A DNA stretch of 64,000 nt from positions 62,001 through 126,000 of the forward strand of contig NZ_LHOX01000010.1 of the NCBI RefSeq assembly GCF_001297065.1, in the 5' to 3' direction. The translations under genes and the position numbers were made by a program. Source of the stretch: Enterococcus sp. RIT-PI-f. GTDB lineage: Bacteria > Bacillota > Bacilli > Lactobacillales > Enterococcaceae. The notes beneath the pieces are model-generated. The model ran no database searches. It was not told where the DNA came from and worked only from the letters and a program-made list of their open reading frames with translations. Positions 56,084 to 64,000 of the stretch are shown one piece after another; within the stretch, counting starts at the first letter, position 1; each line of letters opens with the position of its first letter.

Positions 56084-56466
56084 TCAAATCTCCTCCTATA
56101 TAAAACAAATAATTTCATTACAATTTCATTATCTATGATTTTTAAAAATCCATCAAATGAGAGCATTTTAATATAAATGGCAATTTAATGATAGTGATTT
56201 ATCTATATAAAAGCTTATTTATCAATGTAAAGAAGATTATAGAAAGATTAAAAATGAGATTGTGTCTCATTTAACTATCGGATGTAAATATTTATTGAGA
56301 CATATTATTTCCACATCAACTTTTAATCATTTTTGTATATATATTGGAAAATAAAAGATAGAATTTATATTTTCCGTATGGTAAAATTTATTTAATGTAG
56401 GCACATTTCAAAAAAAATTTTTTCAAATGTGAATAAATTATCAGACAATTCAAAGGAGCCAACTAC
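56084..56466. promoter_or_regulatory. Divergent control region of the pilus locus, with an inverted repeat
   Basis: This 383-base, very AT-rich region separates the pilus genes from the Mga-like regulator. The clearest structure is AAATGAGA (56252-56259) with TCTCATTT (56265-56272), 5 bases apart, a possible regulator site or hairpin. No single promoter stands out from the AT-rich background. Confidence 0.5.
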
Positions 56467-57972
56467 ATGTGGATCGATCTTTTTCTAGAAAAAAGAGAAG
56501 TAAGAAAATTAGCCCTGTACCAATCAATTATCAGTTTGCGCTCTGTGGAGTTGCAACAGCTAAAAGAACGAACACATTTTTCTGAATCAACTATTCCGCC
56601 AATGATCCAAGAGATCGAACAAGACTTCTATCTTATGCACGGTTTCTCCTTCTCTCTTTCGGACTCTTTTCGAAAAGAAAACCAGACAACGCTGCCAGAC
56701 TTCCATCATTATCGCCAATATCTATTAGAACATTCCCTCGTGGCCCATGCATTCTATGCCATGTTATTGACCCCTGAATCGGGTATCAAAACATTTTGCG
56801 AACGCCAATTCTTGAGTCGCGCCACCGTGTTTCGGAAACTAAGTGTCGTCAAAGAGATTCTGGCGCCCTTTCATTTACAATTCAATGTAAACAAACTGGA
56901 ATTGATTGGCTCTGAAGTAGCCATCCGCTATTTTTTCTGCAATATATTTTGGTTCCTGAAACCGCATATTATTGAAGAGTACCCACTGAGTGATGGGGAT
57001 CTGACAGAATTTATTGAGGATTTATGTGGTACGTTCGACGCAGTGACCACTGTTGGAAATAAACAAAAATTTGAACTTTGTCTAAAAATCGGCCAACTTC
57101 GTCGAGAAGCTGGGTTTTATATAACTGAAGAAATTGATCAACATAAAATTGTGCTGTCAAATTCCTTTAGAGTCGATCATCAGGACAGTTTTTATACCTA
57201 CTTGAAAAAAACATGTCCATCAACTTTTTTGGCAAATGAAGCCAACAGTTTTTATTTTATTTTGTACTCAGGGGCTATTTTTGTTCACCAGCATACATCT
57301 GTTTATCAAATGTTTAAAGAATGGACAACCCATAAGAATGTCACCTATCAAGTCATCCGTACATTAACAGATCAATTCTCTGCGACATTTCTACACGGAC
57401 AACAACCTGATGAATATCCCATCATCACCGCCAATTTAACCAGTGTCTTAAATGCCTGTGAAGTGCTTAACGATGCACCGCCGCTGATTTTCTTATTGCT
57501 GCATAGCAATTGGCAAATCAAAGAACCTTTGTCTAAGGAAGTATTTAAGTACATTTACACGTATTTAAAACGTTTGTCTCGCAGAAAAAAATATGCGTTT
57601 TTAGCAGACCATTTAACTTCGTTGTCAAACTTATTTACCTATTTTTTATGGCCATCTGTTAAAGCGGCTATTTATCAACAGCCATTATCAGTTGCAGTCA
57701 TCGCAGAGGACAACTTTATCACGATGCAACCTTTGTATCATTTCTTTACCGAGCATCCTTATGTTGCCCTAAGTCCCTACGAGGAACAAACCAATATTGA
57801 TTTACTGATCATCCCTCATCATAGTTTCCACCCGTTACAGGTAGATGCAGAAGTGTTTCATTACAATTACTTGGCCGTTGAAAACCAATTCGCTGATCTG
57901 AAACAAGCGTTGGCACAACAACAGTTGCAAAAGTATGAAAACAGGTTGATGCAACAAGCTGCTATGCGTTAG
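56467..57972 (+). CDS. Mga/EbpR-like transcriptional regulator
   Basis: The 501-residue protein has two helix-turn-helix regions in its first 150 residues (VELQQLKERTHFSESTIPPM and FLSRATVFRKLSVVKEILAP), a long PRD-like middle and an EIIB-like end (PLSVAVIAEDNFITMQPLYH), the build of Mga and AtxA. In E. faecalis the related EbpR activates the ebp pilus genes. Its divergent place beside the pilus genes fits that role. ATG 56467 has AAAGGAGCC upstream. Confidence 0.87.
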   Translation: MWIDLFLEKREVRKLALYQSIISLRSVELQQLKERTHFSESTIPPMIQEIEQDFYLMHGFSFSLSDSFRKENQTTLPDFHHYRQYLLEHSLVAHAFYAMLLTPESGIKTFCERQFLSRATVFRKLSVVKEILAPFHLQFNVNKLELIGSEVAIRYFFCNIFWFLKPHIIEEYPLSDGDLTEFIEDLCGTFDAVTTVGNKQKFELCLKIGQLRREAGFYITEEIDQHKIVLSNSFRVDHQDSFYTYLKKTCPSTFLANEANSFYFILYSGAIFVHQHTSVYQMFKEWTTHKNVTYQVIRTLTDQFSATFLHGQQPDEYPIITANLTSVLNACEVLNDAPPLIFLLLHSNWQIKEPLSKEVFKYIYTYLKRLSRRKKYAFLADHLTSLSNLFTYFLWPSVKAAIYQQPLSVAVIAEDNFITMQPLYHFFTEHPYVALSPYEEQTNIDLLIIPHHSFHPLQVDAEVFHYNYLAVENQFADLKQALAQQQLQKYENRLMQQAAMR

Positions 57973-57983
57973 TGATAGGCAAA

Positions 57984-58037
57984 GCAAATAAACGGCACAA
58001 AGATCGATGGTTCGATACTTTTGTGCCGTTTGTTTGC
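57984..58037 (+). terminator. Bidirectional terminator between regulator and AI-2E gene
   Basis: GCAAATAAACGGCACAAA pairs with TTTTGTGCCGTTTGTTTGC, with one small mismatch, and the loop holds ATCGATGGTTCGAT. It separates convergent genes. Confidence 0.75.
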
Positions 58038-58062
58038 TTATACGTCAAAAAAAGATGAATGG

Positions 58063-59097
58063 TTATGGTGTATCTCGCTTCTCCAACTTGATCCCGGGAA
58101 TCTCTTTGATTTCCATCAAATCCAAGAAGAAAGTAAACAAAGGAATCCCAATGATCAATCCCCAAATACCAAATAGATGTTCGCTCAGATATAAAATGAT
58201 AAACGTATAAAACATAGGTATTTCCGTTTTATTGGCCATCAATCTTGGATTTAATACATAAGATTCTAACGCGTGAACAAAGATGATCACGAGCAAAATA
58301 TAGATCACATCATTGAAACCGCCCACCGAATAGGCGATAAAAGTCAAAGGGATACATGAAATGATCACTCCTGCAACTGGGATCAAACTCAAGAAAAATA
58401 TCAAGAGTGCTAGACTAAGCAATTGTGGGAAACCCATACACATCAGTGCAAATACAGTGATTCCAGTATTGATCAATGCAATCACCAACTGCGTTTCAAT
58501 CACATTACCAAAAGCACGGGTAAATTTGGCCCCTAGATAATAGACATCTGCAAAAAACCAAGCCCCTCGCCCTTTCAAAAACAAGTGAGAAAATTCGATG
58601 GTTTTCTTATGATCGATCATAAAGAAGAAACTCAACAGAAAAGCAATCAATACCGTCAATGCCAATTCGCCAAAATTATACAAATAATTGATCACCACAA
58701 ACACACCGCTTTGCAGCTTTTGGATGTAATCACTGGTTTGTAAAAAATGGAGGATCGACTCAATGATCTCATTATTGGAATCCGTACGCTGATAAAAGGT
58801 TGTAACCGAATTGATCAGCTGCACCGTTTGATCAAATATCACTGGCACATAATTGGTCACAACCAAATATAAAACCAGTAAAATCAGACAATAACTGAGC
58901 ACACTCGTCACTTTTAATGACAGGCGAGTTTTTTTATGTACAAAAAGAATCACTTTATAGATCAGATACGTAAAAATAAAGGTCAGTAAAATAATGGTCA
59001 TCATGCTGCGCAGCAGATACAACAATCCTGCAATAGCAAATAGCACAGTCCATCGGCGTAAAGCGATATTGTTTAAAAAAGATTGATAATAGGTCAT
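58063..59097 (-). CDS. AI-2E family transporter
   Basis: The 344-residue protein has about eight hydrophobic segments in the TqsA/YdbI-type order: WTVLFAIAGLLYLLRSMMTI near the start, then LVVTNYVPVIFDQTVQLINS and the late block SLIPVAGVIISCIPLTFIAY with ESYVLNPRLMANKTEIPMFY and GIWGLIIGIPLFTFFLDLME. Family members export autoinducer-2 or sodium; the substrate here is unknown. It is a single gene. Confidence 0.9.
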   Translation of the reverse strand: MTYYQSFLNNIALRRWTVLFAIAGLLYLLRSMMTIILLTFIFTYLIYKVILFVHKKTRLSLKVTSVLSYCLILLVLYLVVTNYVPVIFDQTVQLINSVTTFYQRTDSNNEIIESILHFLQTSDYIQKLQSGVFVVINYLYNFGELALTVLIAFLLSFFFMIDHKKTIEFSHLFLKGRGAWFFADVYYLGAKFTRAFGNVIETQLVIALINTGITVFALMCMGFPQLLSLALLIFFLSLIPVAGVIISCIPLTFIAYSVGGFNDVIYILLVIIFVHALESYVLNPRLMANKTEIPMFYTFIILYLSEHLFGIWGLIIGIPLFTFFLDLMEIKEIPGIKLEKRDTP

Positions 59098-59211
59098 ATA
59101 CGACTCCTTTTCTCTTAGAGAACACGCGTGATCATTTTGTTCTCATTCTATAGAATATATAATCACTCATTCGACAATATAGCAAGTCAATTTATTCCAG
59201 TTAAGCAAATA

Positions 59212-59246
59212 AAAAAATAGAAGCCAAAGGTGCGCTTCTATTTTTT
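59212..59246 (-). terminator. Terminator of the malonate decarboxylase operon
   Basis: AAAAAATAGAAGC (59212-59224) pairs with GCTTCTATTTTTT (59234-59246). It overlaps the mdcB stop codon and is symmetric on both strands. Confidence 0.8.
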
Positions 59247-60113
59247 TTCAATTGGATGGATATGAATGCGATGGATCAAGATGGGCGGCGTGACTTTATC
59301 TTCAAGTGACAGCAAGAACAAACTAGCCGCTAGCAGATCAGCGCTTCCCCCCGGAGACACTTGTTGTGTCAGACAAAACGTATGCAGTTCAGTAAACGCC
59401 TGATTTGGCAGCTTAGATTGGTTTGCCAAACCAGCCAAATGCTGCATGCGGGATAACACAGCTTTGTCACTGCGATACAAAATACATGTATCCTCCAAGG
59501 ACGCAATGATCGCTAACAGCATGTGCAGCCGTTTTTGGGTAGTGGATCGTTCTTCGCGCCCATAGAAATCTGCTAAAGCGATCTGAACATGAGGATACCC
59601 TGCAGCGGCTTCACCAAACGCACCTAAGCCGCCATAGGTTCGTTTGACGCGGGCGCCATGGCTGGAATCATCCACGGTCGTCTGACGGTCCTCGAAACTG
59701 ACCAATGTTTTGATATCTGAGAAGATTTCAGGAAAGAACAATGCCTGTTTGCGGCTGTACTGACTGCTGACAGCAGAAACAAATAGACCTAAAGCCCAAA
59801 TGGCGCCCTTATGGGTATTGATCCCCTTCGTGGCAGCCAGCATCGCAACCTCGGCACGACGACCAATAGCCGCAATCGATTCCCGCAGGGTTTGTGTCAT
59901 CGGCGTCAGCCAAGCAGCTTGTGCCATTTCTTCAAAATATGGCGTCAAGGTTTTGGCAGACAGCAGAAATAGCTGATGATCCATATCGGTATGGGCACCT
60001 GTGTTGAATGGATCAACCAACCCAGGTTTTGGTGCCAATTCAACTTCATCGATCAACGCGCTTTCCACTAAACGTGCCAACTCGTGACACATACGCTTTT
60101 TTTGTTCTTCCAT
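59238..60113 (-). CDS. mdcB: Triphosphoribosyl-dephospho-CoA synthase (MdcB/CitG family)
   Basis: The 291-residue enzyme makes 2'-(5''-triphosphoribosyl)-3'-dephospho-CoA, the precursor of the prosthetic group of the acyl carrier subunit. It shows DEVELAPKPGLVDPFNTGAH near the start, NTHKGAIWALGLFVSA, and GGLGAFGEAAAGYP, followed by SPGGSADLLAASLFLL at the end, all typical of CitG/MdcB. Because it lies with mdcC, mdcDE and mdcG it is named mdcB. It is last in the operon. Confidence 0.9.
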   Translation of the reverse strand: MEEQKKRMCHELARLVESALIDEVELAPKPGLVDPFNTGAHTDMDHQLFLLSAKTLTPYFEEMAQAAWLTPMTQTLRESIAAIGRRAEVAMLAATKGINTHKGAIWALGLFVSAVSSQYSRKQALFFPEIFSDIKTLVSFEDRQTTVDDSSHGARVKRTYGGLGAFGEAAAGYPHVQIALADFYGREERSTTQKRLHMLLAIIASLEDTCILYRSDKAVLSRMQHLAGLANQSKLPNQAFTELHTFCLTQQVSPGGSADLLAASLFLLSLEDKVTPPILIHRIHIHPIEKK

Positions 60114-60125
60114 CGTTACTTCCCT

Positions 60126-61211
60126 CTATTTTGTGACAGTTTTTTTGATCGCCGACCAAATCACATGTAAAACATAACTCAACAAAAAGGCACAACTGGC
60201 AGTAGCTACATAAGCAACAAGGATCATCACACCTGTTGGTAAACGCAACAATAAATCTTTGAAGCACAATAATAAGACTTGAAACACAAAGACATTTGCT
60301 AAGTAAGTGCGATAAGCATAAGTCGACAACCATTTGAATTGCGGCAATGTTGTTGAATGGTTTTTGATCAATGTTGAGCCAAACATAAAGACGGCCATGA
60401 TCACGACTAAACTATATAAACTTTGCAATGTATTTAAATAAGGTGCATGAGCGAATGTCAAATCCCCTGCAAAATGCAGCAAATGATCCGCAGACAACAA
60501 GGCTAAAGCAATGCCTACTGGCAAGAAAGCATAGCGCACTTTATACAGCCATTTGTAGACTGTTTCATGGTACATCAAAGCTGCTTCTCCATAAATCCCG
60601 TAAATCATAAAGCTGACCACGAATCGGTCCAATAAATACCAAGCGTCATGATGGGGACCGGTAAATACTTGCATGTCATAAAACAGATACCAAGCGACAT
60701 ACAGAACAGTCGCACAAATTAACACTGGCCATACCATTTTTTTGTTGGTCAACACTTTATAGCCCAACCAAACAAAGAATGGCATCAACAATTGGATCTG
60801 TAGCATCATGATCGTATACCATAAATGTGGTGCGCCATCGCCTGTCACATATTTCAGGAGAAATGAGGCGGTATCTGTATAGGGTTGAGCTTGTTGTACC
60901 GCTGGGAACAACCATAGATAGACAGTGGTCCATAAAACATATGGCACCACCAATTCAAAGAATTTTTCTTTCAAAAATTCTAAGTAAGACAAATGCTGGC
61001 TTGTTTTGACCATGTTATAGACAATTGCAAAAATAAATAGAGGCGCAGTATATTTGACCATTACATAAAATGTACCAATAAAGGCAGCAGTTTTCTCATC
61101 TTGCGTATTTGCTAAGGCAAATGTCAAAATGCTTTGCATCATCACTGCCGTTACGGCAAAGACTTTCTGAAAGTCACTAATATTGATTTTTATTTCTTTA
61201 TTCTCGAACAT
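60126..61211 (-). CDS. Acyltransferase-3 family membrane protein
   Basis: The 361-residue protein has ten or so hydrophobic segments and an acyltransferase-3 pattern: ALANTQDEKTAAFIGTFYVM, then KYTAPLFIFAIVYNMVK, WTTVYLWLF, and GAPHLWYTIMMLQIQLLMPF (the conserved His-Leu-Trp-Tyr). Proteins of this family move acetyl or other acyl groups onto surface polymers. It lies 12 bases before mdcB and 24 after mdcG, inside the malonate decarboxylase operon, where no standard mdc gene has this form. The usual malonate permease (MdcF or MadLM) is not seen in the window. Confidence 0.8.
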   Translation of the reverse strand: MFENKEIKINISDFQKVFAVTAVMMQSILTFALANTQDEKTAAFIGTFYVMVKYTAPLFIFAIVYNMVKTSQHLSYLEFLKEKFFELVVPYVLWTTVYLWLFPAVQQAQPYTDTASFLLKYVTGDGAPHLWYTIMMLQIQLLMPFFVWLGYKVLTNKKMVWPVLICATVLYVAWYLFYDMQVFTGPHHDAWYLLDRFVVSFMIYGIYGEAALMYHETVYKWLYKVRYAFLPVGIALALLSADHLLHFAGDLTFAHAPYLNTLQSLYSLVVIMAVFMFGSTLIKNHSTTLPQFKWLSTYAYRTYLANVFVFQVLLLCFKDLLLRLPTGVMILVAYVATASCAFLLSYVLHVIWSAIKKTVTK

Positions 61212-61235
61212 GATTTTCGCTCACTTTTCTTCTAT

Positions 61236-61829
61236 TTACCAAATCTCTGTGGTGAGTTTGGGGCCTTCGTCCGTTTTCAGGAGAATTTTTTTATTGGGTT
61301 GGGCAAGAAACTCTTTTAAGGCAAAACCGCCTTGAGGCGTGATCACTTGAATATCCAAATTCTGAAAGAAGTCAGATTCTTGCGTGAACAGATCATAGGG
61401 TAATTTGGCGGCAGTGTCGGCATAAAGCAAGAGATCGAGATCACTTGTTGGTTTGACTGCAGCTTGTCCGGTAGCCAATTCGAAACCTAGGCTGCCCCCT
61501 ACACCCCATCTTACGCTTTTCAACAATGTACGTGCCCGCAGATATTGCTGATAAACAGGATACGTATTGATGGCAGCAGTCCGAAAACTCTCCTTATTGG
61601 TCAACATCCAGGGATGGATCGTCCGCTTGATCATATTACACGGTGCTTCAAAAGCAAAACGCTGGGCACGTTCTGTACCACGTAAGCCAACAGGCAAGTA
61701 GCTGGGATTACGTGGTACACCTCTCCTGACGGTTGCGAAAACGTCCTCTTCAAGTGTATACCATGCTGGCACATGAATGCTGTCCAATACCTCTTTATCT
61801 AGTTTCACAATATCGTGGGCATGTGTCAT
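61236..61829 (-). CDS. mdcG: Phosphoribosyl-dephospho-CoA transferase MdcG
   Basis: MdcG attaches the dephospho-CoA-type prosthetic group to the acyl carrier subunit MdcC. The 197-residue protein opens with MTHAHDIVKLDKEVLDSIHV, then VRRGVPRNPSYLPVGLRGTE, and the nucleotidyltransferase motif GGSLGFELATG with KPTSDLDLLLY (two Asp for metal). It lies three bases after mdcDE. Confidence 0.92.
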   Translation of the reverse strand: MTHAHDIVKLDKEVLDSIHVPAWYTLEEDVFATVRRGVPRNPSYLPVGLRGTERAQRFAFEAPCNMIKRTIHPWMLTNKESFRTAAINTYPVYQQYLRARTLLKSVRWGVGGSLGFELATGQAAVKPTSDLDLLLYADTAAKLPYDLFTQESDFFQNLDIQVITPQGGFALKEFLAQPNKKILLKTDEGPKLTTEIW

Positions 61830-61832
61830 TGA

Positions 61833-63515
61833 TCAATCATTCCATTCTTCGTTCATTCGTGCAAAGACTTTGTTTGTTTCAACACGACCGCCTTTGACCG
61901 CAATGTCATTCGTGTAACGATTGGTCAGCATCGTGTCGTTGGTTTGACGCACATCTTTGATGGCAGCATTGATGGCATCGATCACAGTTGCTTTCGATTC
62001 AGCTGTCACGGTTTGCTCAGTGATGGTATCTAAGAAAGTAAATAATGCCCCTAATTTTTGATAGTTTCGTATATCATAGGCAATACTTGGTACTTTGTCC
62101 GCCGCTGCTTCAATTTCTGCAATTGACCGTTTGGTGACACGGCTCGCACTTTCCTTCGACATCGCTTGGACACTGATATGGTTGCTATTCAAGGCAATCA
62201 AACGACTTGATTGCAGTCCGTGTGCTAAGAAAGCACCTGAGATTGCATTTCCTGCGATGAAGCCAATCACTGGGTGACCTGCTTGACGTAATTTGGCATA
62301 AGCCGCCGCACTATTCGCTAATGCCACATGGATCCCAATCAACTCTTCATTATAGCCATAGGCTTGACTCGACACATCGATCACAGCGATCACTGGACGT
62401 TTGACTGCTTTGTCTTTGTCTTCTTCATAAATCGTTTCTAGAAGATGGCCCATTTCAAAGCCTTCCATCAATCCTACTTCACCATTGCGCACCCGATACA
62501 TTGGGTTTTGTTCATTTGGTACGATTGCTGTCACGACAGCATCTTCTAGAAATTGATCTGAAGTTGCGGTATAGACACTGGCACTGGAAGATACCGGATG
62601 ATTCAATCCAGTTAAGGCTGCAAACCATTGATACCCAACACTGGCGGCTGCATCTGCTGTGCCTTCAGTGACGTGAATAGCTGATACTGCTTTTGTTTGA
62701 TGCGCAGCCAAGGCTTGATTGTACGTATCGATGTCCATCGGTTTTGACAAATCAAGTTCAGACAACAAGGATAGATAGAAATCAGCGCGTTCACTGCGGT
62801 GACTGTCTTTCTTTTCTTCAATAGCTGAGACCACAGCATCTTTGATGGCATCGACACTATCAGTGACCAATTCATCAACGATTTGCGCATGCATCCGTTG
62901 GCGGGCGCCAATCGTATTCCAAATCAAATCTTTATCACTTGAATCAAATTCACGTACACCAGCCTCTGTTTCGATTACTTCTGGTCCATTTAAGCCAATA
63001 CGGGCTTTTTTGGTAGCAATCAAATGACTCATTAAAGCAGAAGTGATCGACATACCGCCAAACGAACCCACTCGACCAGGTACTAACCCGATCACTGGCA
63101 CGTATTGTTTCAGCGCCACGATCAAATTACCGATTTCAGAGATAGACAATAAGCCATAATTGGCTTCTTGAAGACGCACACCGCCTGTATCTAAGACAAT
63201 GATTGGATAGATTTCATGATCTGCTTGGTTTTCTTTCAAGGCTTCAGTCAACGCAGCAATGATTTTGGCACCAGATACTTCTCCGATACCACCGCCTTGG
63301 AATTTTCCTTCCATCGCGATCACGACGACTGCTTTATCATTGATCATGCCACGACTAACAACGATCCCGTCGTCACTTTGCGGCACGATATCTTGTGCAA
63401 CTAAGTTTGGGGCAATCATTTGATCAAAAGGATCGATCATTTCACAGCCAGTTCCTGCATCGATCAAGGCATGGACCCGTTCACGGGCATTTAATTCAAC
63501 AAAACTATTTTTCAT
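61833..63515 (-). CDS. mdcD: Malonate decarboxylase beta and gamma subunits fused (MdcDE)
   Basis: The 560-residue protein joins the two carboxyltransferase-like subunits that decarboxylate malonyl-ACP. The first half (1-290 or so) is beta: NARERVHALIDAGTGCEMID, then VLDTGGVRLQEANYGLLSIS and VGSFGGMSITSALMSHLIAT. The second half is gamma: VIDVSSQAYGYNEELIGIHV, then HPVIGFIAGNAISGAFLAHG. In the classical Klebsiella and Acinetobacter operons these are two genes. Its start overlaps the mdcC end by 11 bases. Confidence 0.92.
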   Translation of the reverse strand: MKNSFVELNARERVHALIDAGTGCEMIDPFDQMIAPNLVAQDIVPQSDDGIVVSRGMINDKAVVVIAMEGKFQGGGIGEVSGAKIIAALTEALKENQADHEIYPIIVLDTGGVRLQEANYGLLSISEIGNLIVALKQYVPVIGLVPGRVGSFGGMSITSALMSHLIATKKARIGLNGPEVIETEAGVREFDSSDKDLIWNTIGARQRMHAQIVDELVTDSVDAIKDAVVSAIEEKKDSHRSERADFYLSLLSELDLSKPMDIDTYNQALAAHQTKAVSAIHVTEGTADAAASVGYQWFAALTGLNHPVSSSASVYTATSDQFLEDAVVTAIVPNEQNPMYRVRNGEVGLMEGFEMGHLLETIYEEDKDKAVKRPVIAVIDVSSQAYGYNEELIGIHVALANSAAAYAKLRQAGHPVIGFIAGNAISGAFLAHGLQSSRLIALNSNHISVQAMSKESASRVTKRSIAEIEAAADKVPSIAYDIRNYQKLGALFTFLDTITEQTVTAESKATVIDAINAAIKDVRQTNDTMLTNRYTNDIAVKGGRVETNKVFARMNEEWND

Positions 63516-63804
63516 CTGAAAGTTCCTCCATTGCTTGGGTCAATCTTAGATAGACGACACCAGGTGTGGCACCAAAATCATTGATCACCATATCTGCTGA
63601 GATGGGATAACGATCAAAGAATCGTGTCAACACATTGTGCCAGACATCTTTAAAACCATCGCTGCCGGTACAAACTTTAACGGATGTTTCTTGTTTATCC
63701 GTTGGGAAAAGTAAAATTTCCAAGTCACCGGATCCAACAACACCGATATGGACTTTTTTTGTGATTGGTTCAGTTGTTTTGTACGTATAGGTAAATTGTT
63801 CCAT
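63505..63804 (-). CDS. mdcC: Malonate decarboxylase acyl carrier subunit MdcC
   Basis: The 99-residue delta subunit carries the phosphoribosyl-dephospho-CoA group on the Ser in GVVGSGDLEILL, the family site (residue about 25). ITDFGATPG-type sequence (VINDFGATPGVVYLRLTQAM) follows. It cycles acetyl and malonyl groups between MdcA and MdcDE. It lies between mdcA and mdcDE. Confidence 0.93.
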   Translation of the reverse strand: MEQFTYTYKTTEPITKKVHIGVVGSGDLEILLFPTDKQETSVKVCTGSDGFKDVWHNVLTRFFDRYPISADMVINDFGATPGVVYLRLTQAMEELSDEK

Positions 63805-63820
63805 TTGTTCCGCTCTCCTT

Positions 63821-64000
63821 TTATGACCAAGTTCTGAATTTCATTGGTGGTTCATATAAGCCATCTGACCATTCAATCAAATCATCGACAGTTTGAGCTG
63901 CCAATAGTGAACGTTTGGCATCACTGCGTTTGATGCCTAAGTCTTCAGGCAATTTGACGATGCCAGCTGCCCGTAATTCATCTAATTCAGCTTTGCTGCT
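63821..64000 (-). CDS. mdcA: Malonate decarboxylase alpha subunit MdcA (C-terminal end only)
   Basis: The last 59 codons are visible: SSKAELDELRAAGIVKLPED, then LGIKRSDAKRSLLAAQTVDD and LIEWSDGLYEPPMKFRTWS, the normal MdcA end. The alpha subunit transfers the acyl carrier from acetate to malonate. The rest lies beyond the window edge. AAAGGAGAGCGG follows its stop and is the mdcC ribosome site. Confidence 0.88.
   Translation of the reverse strand, partial: SSKAELDELRAAGIVKLPEDLGIKRSDAKRSLLAAQTVDDLIEWSDGLYEPPMKFRTWS

Noticed and set aside
56084-56466. Small ORFs in the pilus control region
   Set aside because: Only short AT-rich frames without ribosome sites are present.

Overview
The window reads as a chromosomal segment of a low-to-mid GC Gram-positive bacterium of the Enterococcus type. 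Signs of this are WxL/DUF916 surface proteins, an Ebp-like sortase-assembled pilus locus with an Mga-like regulator, an Fst/par-type toxin-antitoxin locus, T-box riboswitches, strong GGAGG ribosome sites and an aro-tyrA-aroA-aroK-pheA operon followed by an LCP (LytR-CpsA-Psr) gene. The species cannot be fixed from the sequence. A complete trp operon and a malonate decarboxylase cluster make it more like a casseliflavus/gallinarum- or avium-type enterococcus than E. faecalis; that is inference. No rRNA, tRNA, CRISPR array or intact insertion sequence was seen.

Layout: 1-440 is the end of an unknown gene. 469-3580 is a predicted tryptophan ABC transporter (trpXYZ) behind a leader peptide with two Trp codons. 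3646-11986 is the shikimate/Phe/Tyr operon (aroE, DAHP synthase, aroB, aroC, tyrA, aroA, aroK, pheA) behind a leader peptide with a Tyr-Tyr-Phe-Ser-Tyr-Phe run. Both leaders are followed by mutually exclusive hairpins and tandem terminators, which is the architecture of ribosome-mediated attenuation. 12215-14419 carries LCP and DegV proteins. 14598-19096 is accessory: DUF6530-like plus AAA/VWA, then an MmcB-like nuclease plus an sce7725-like protein. 19097-20123 holds a gene remnant and a complete par-type type I toxin-antitoxin locus. 20124-22011 is a WxL protein pair. 22458-23471 is a YolD-type operon behind an SOS box. 23546-28024 carries a DUF2200 protein, MgtE, an EndA-like nuclease, a stand-alone LexA-type DNA-binding domain, an XRE regulator and an AmiS/UreI channel.

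28055-35099 is the trpEGDCFBA operon on the minus strand, led by two tandem T-boxes with TGG specifiers. Tryptophan uptake and tryptophan synthesis thus appear to be sensed by two different RNA mechanisms, and aromatic precursor supply by a third element of the leader-peptide kind. 35108-41791 carries a glycosyltransferase, small membrane proteins, an AbgT transporter, a disulfide oxidoreductase and an epimerase. 41816-49129 is a glycoside-use locus: GH1, EIIC, three Gfo/Idh dehydrogenases, a UPF0303 protein and an RpiR regulator. 49179-57972 is the pilus locus, whose tip-adhesin gene is cut by one in-frame stop codon. 58063-59097 is an AI-2E family transporter. 59238-64000 is a malonate decarboxylase operon (mdcA partial, mdcC, fused mdcDE, mdcG, an acyltransferase-3 protein, mdcB).

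Most metabolic calls are firm. The regulatory RNA calls rest on base pairing worked out by eye and were not folded or aligned by software.
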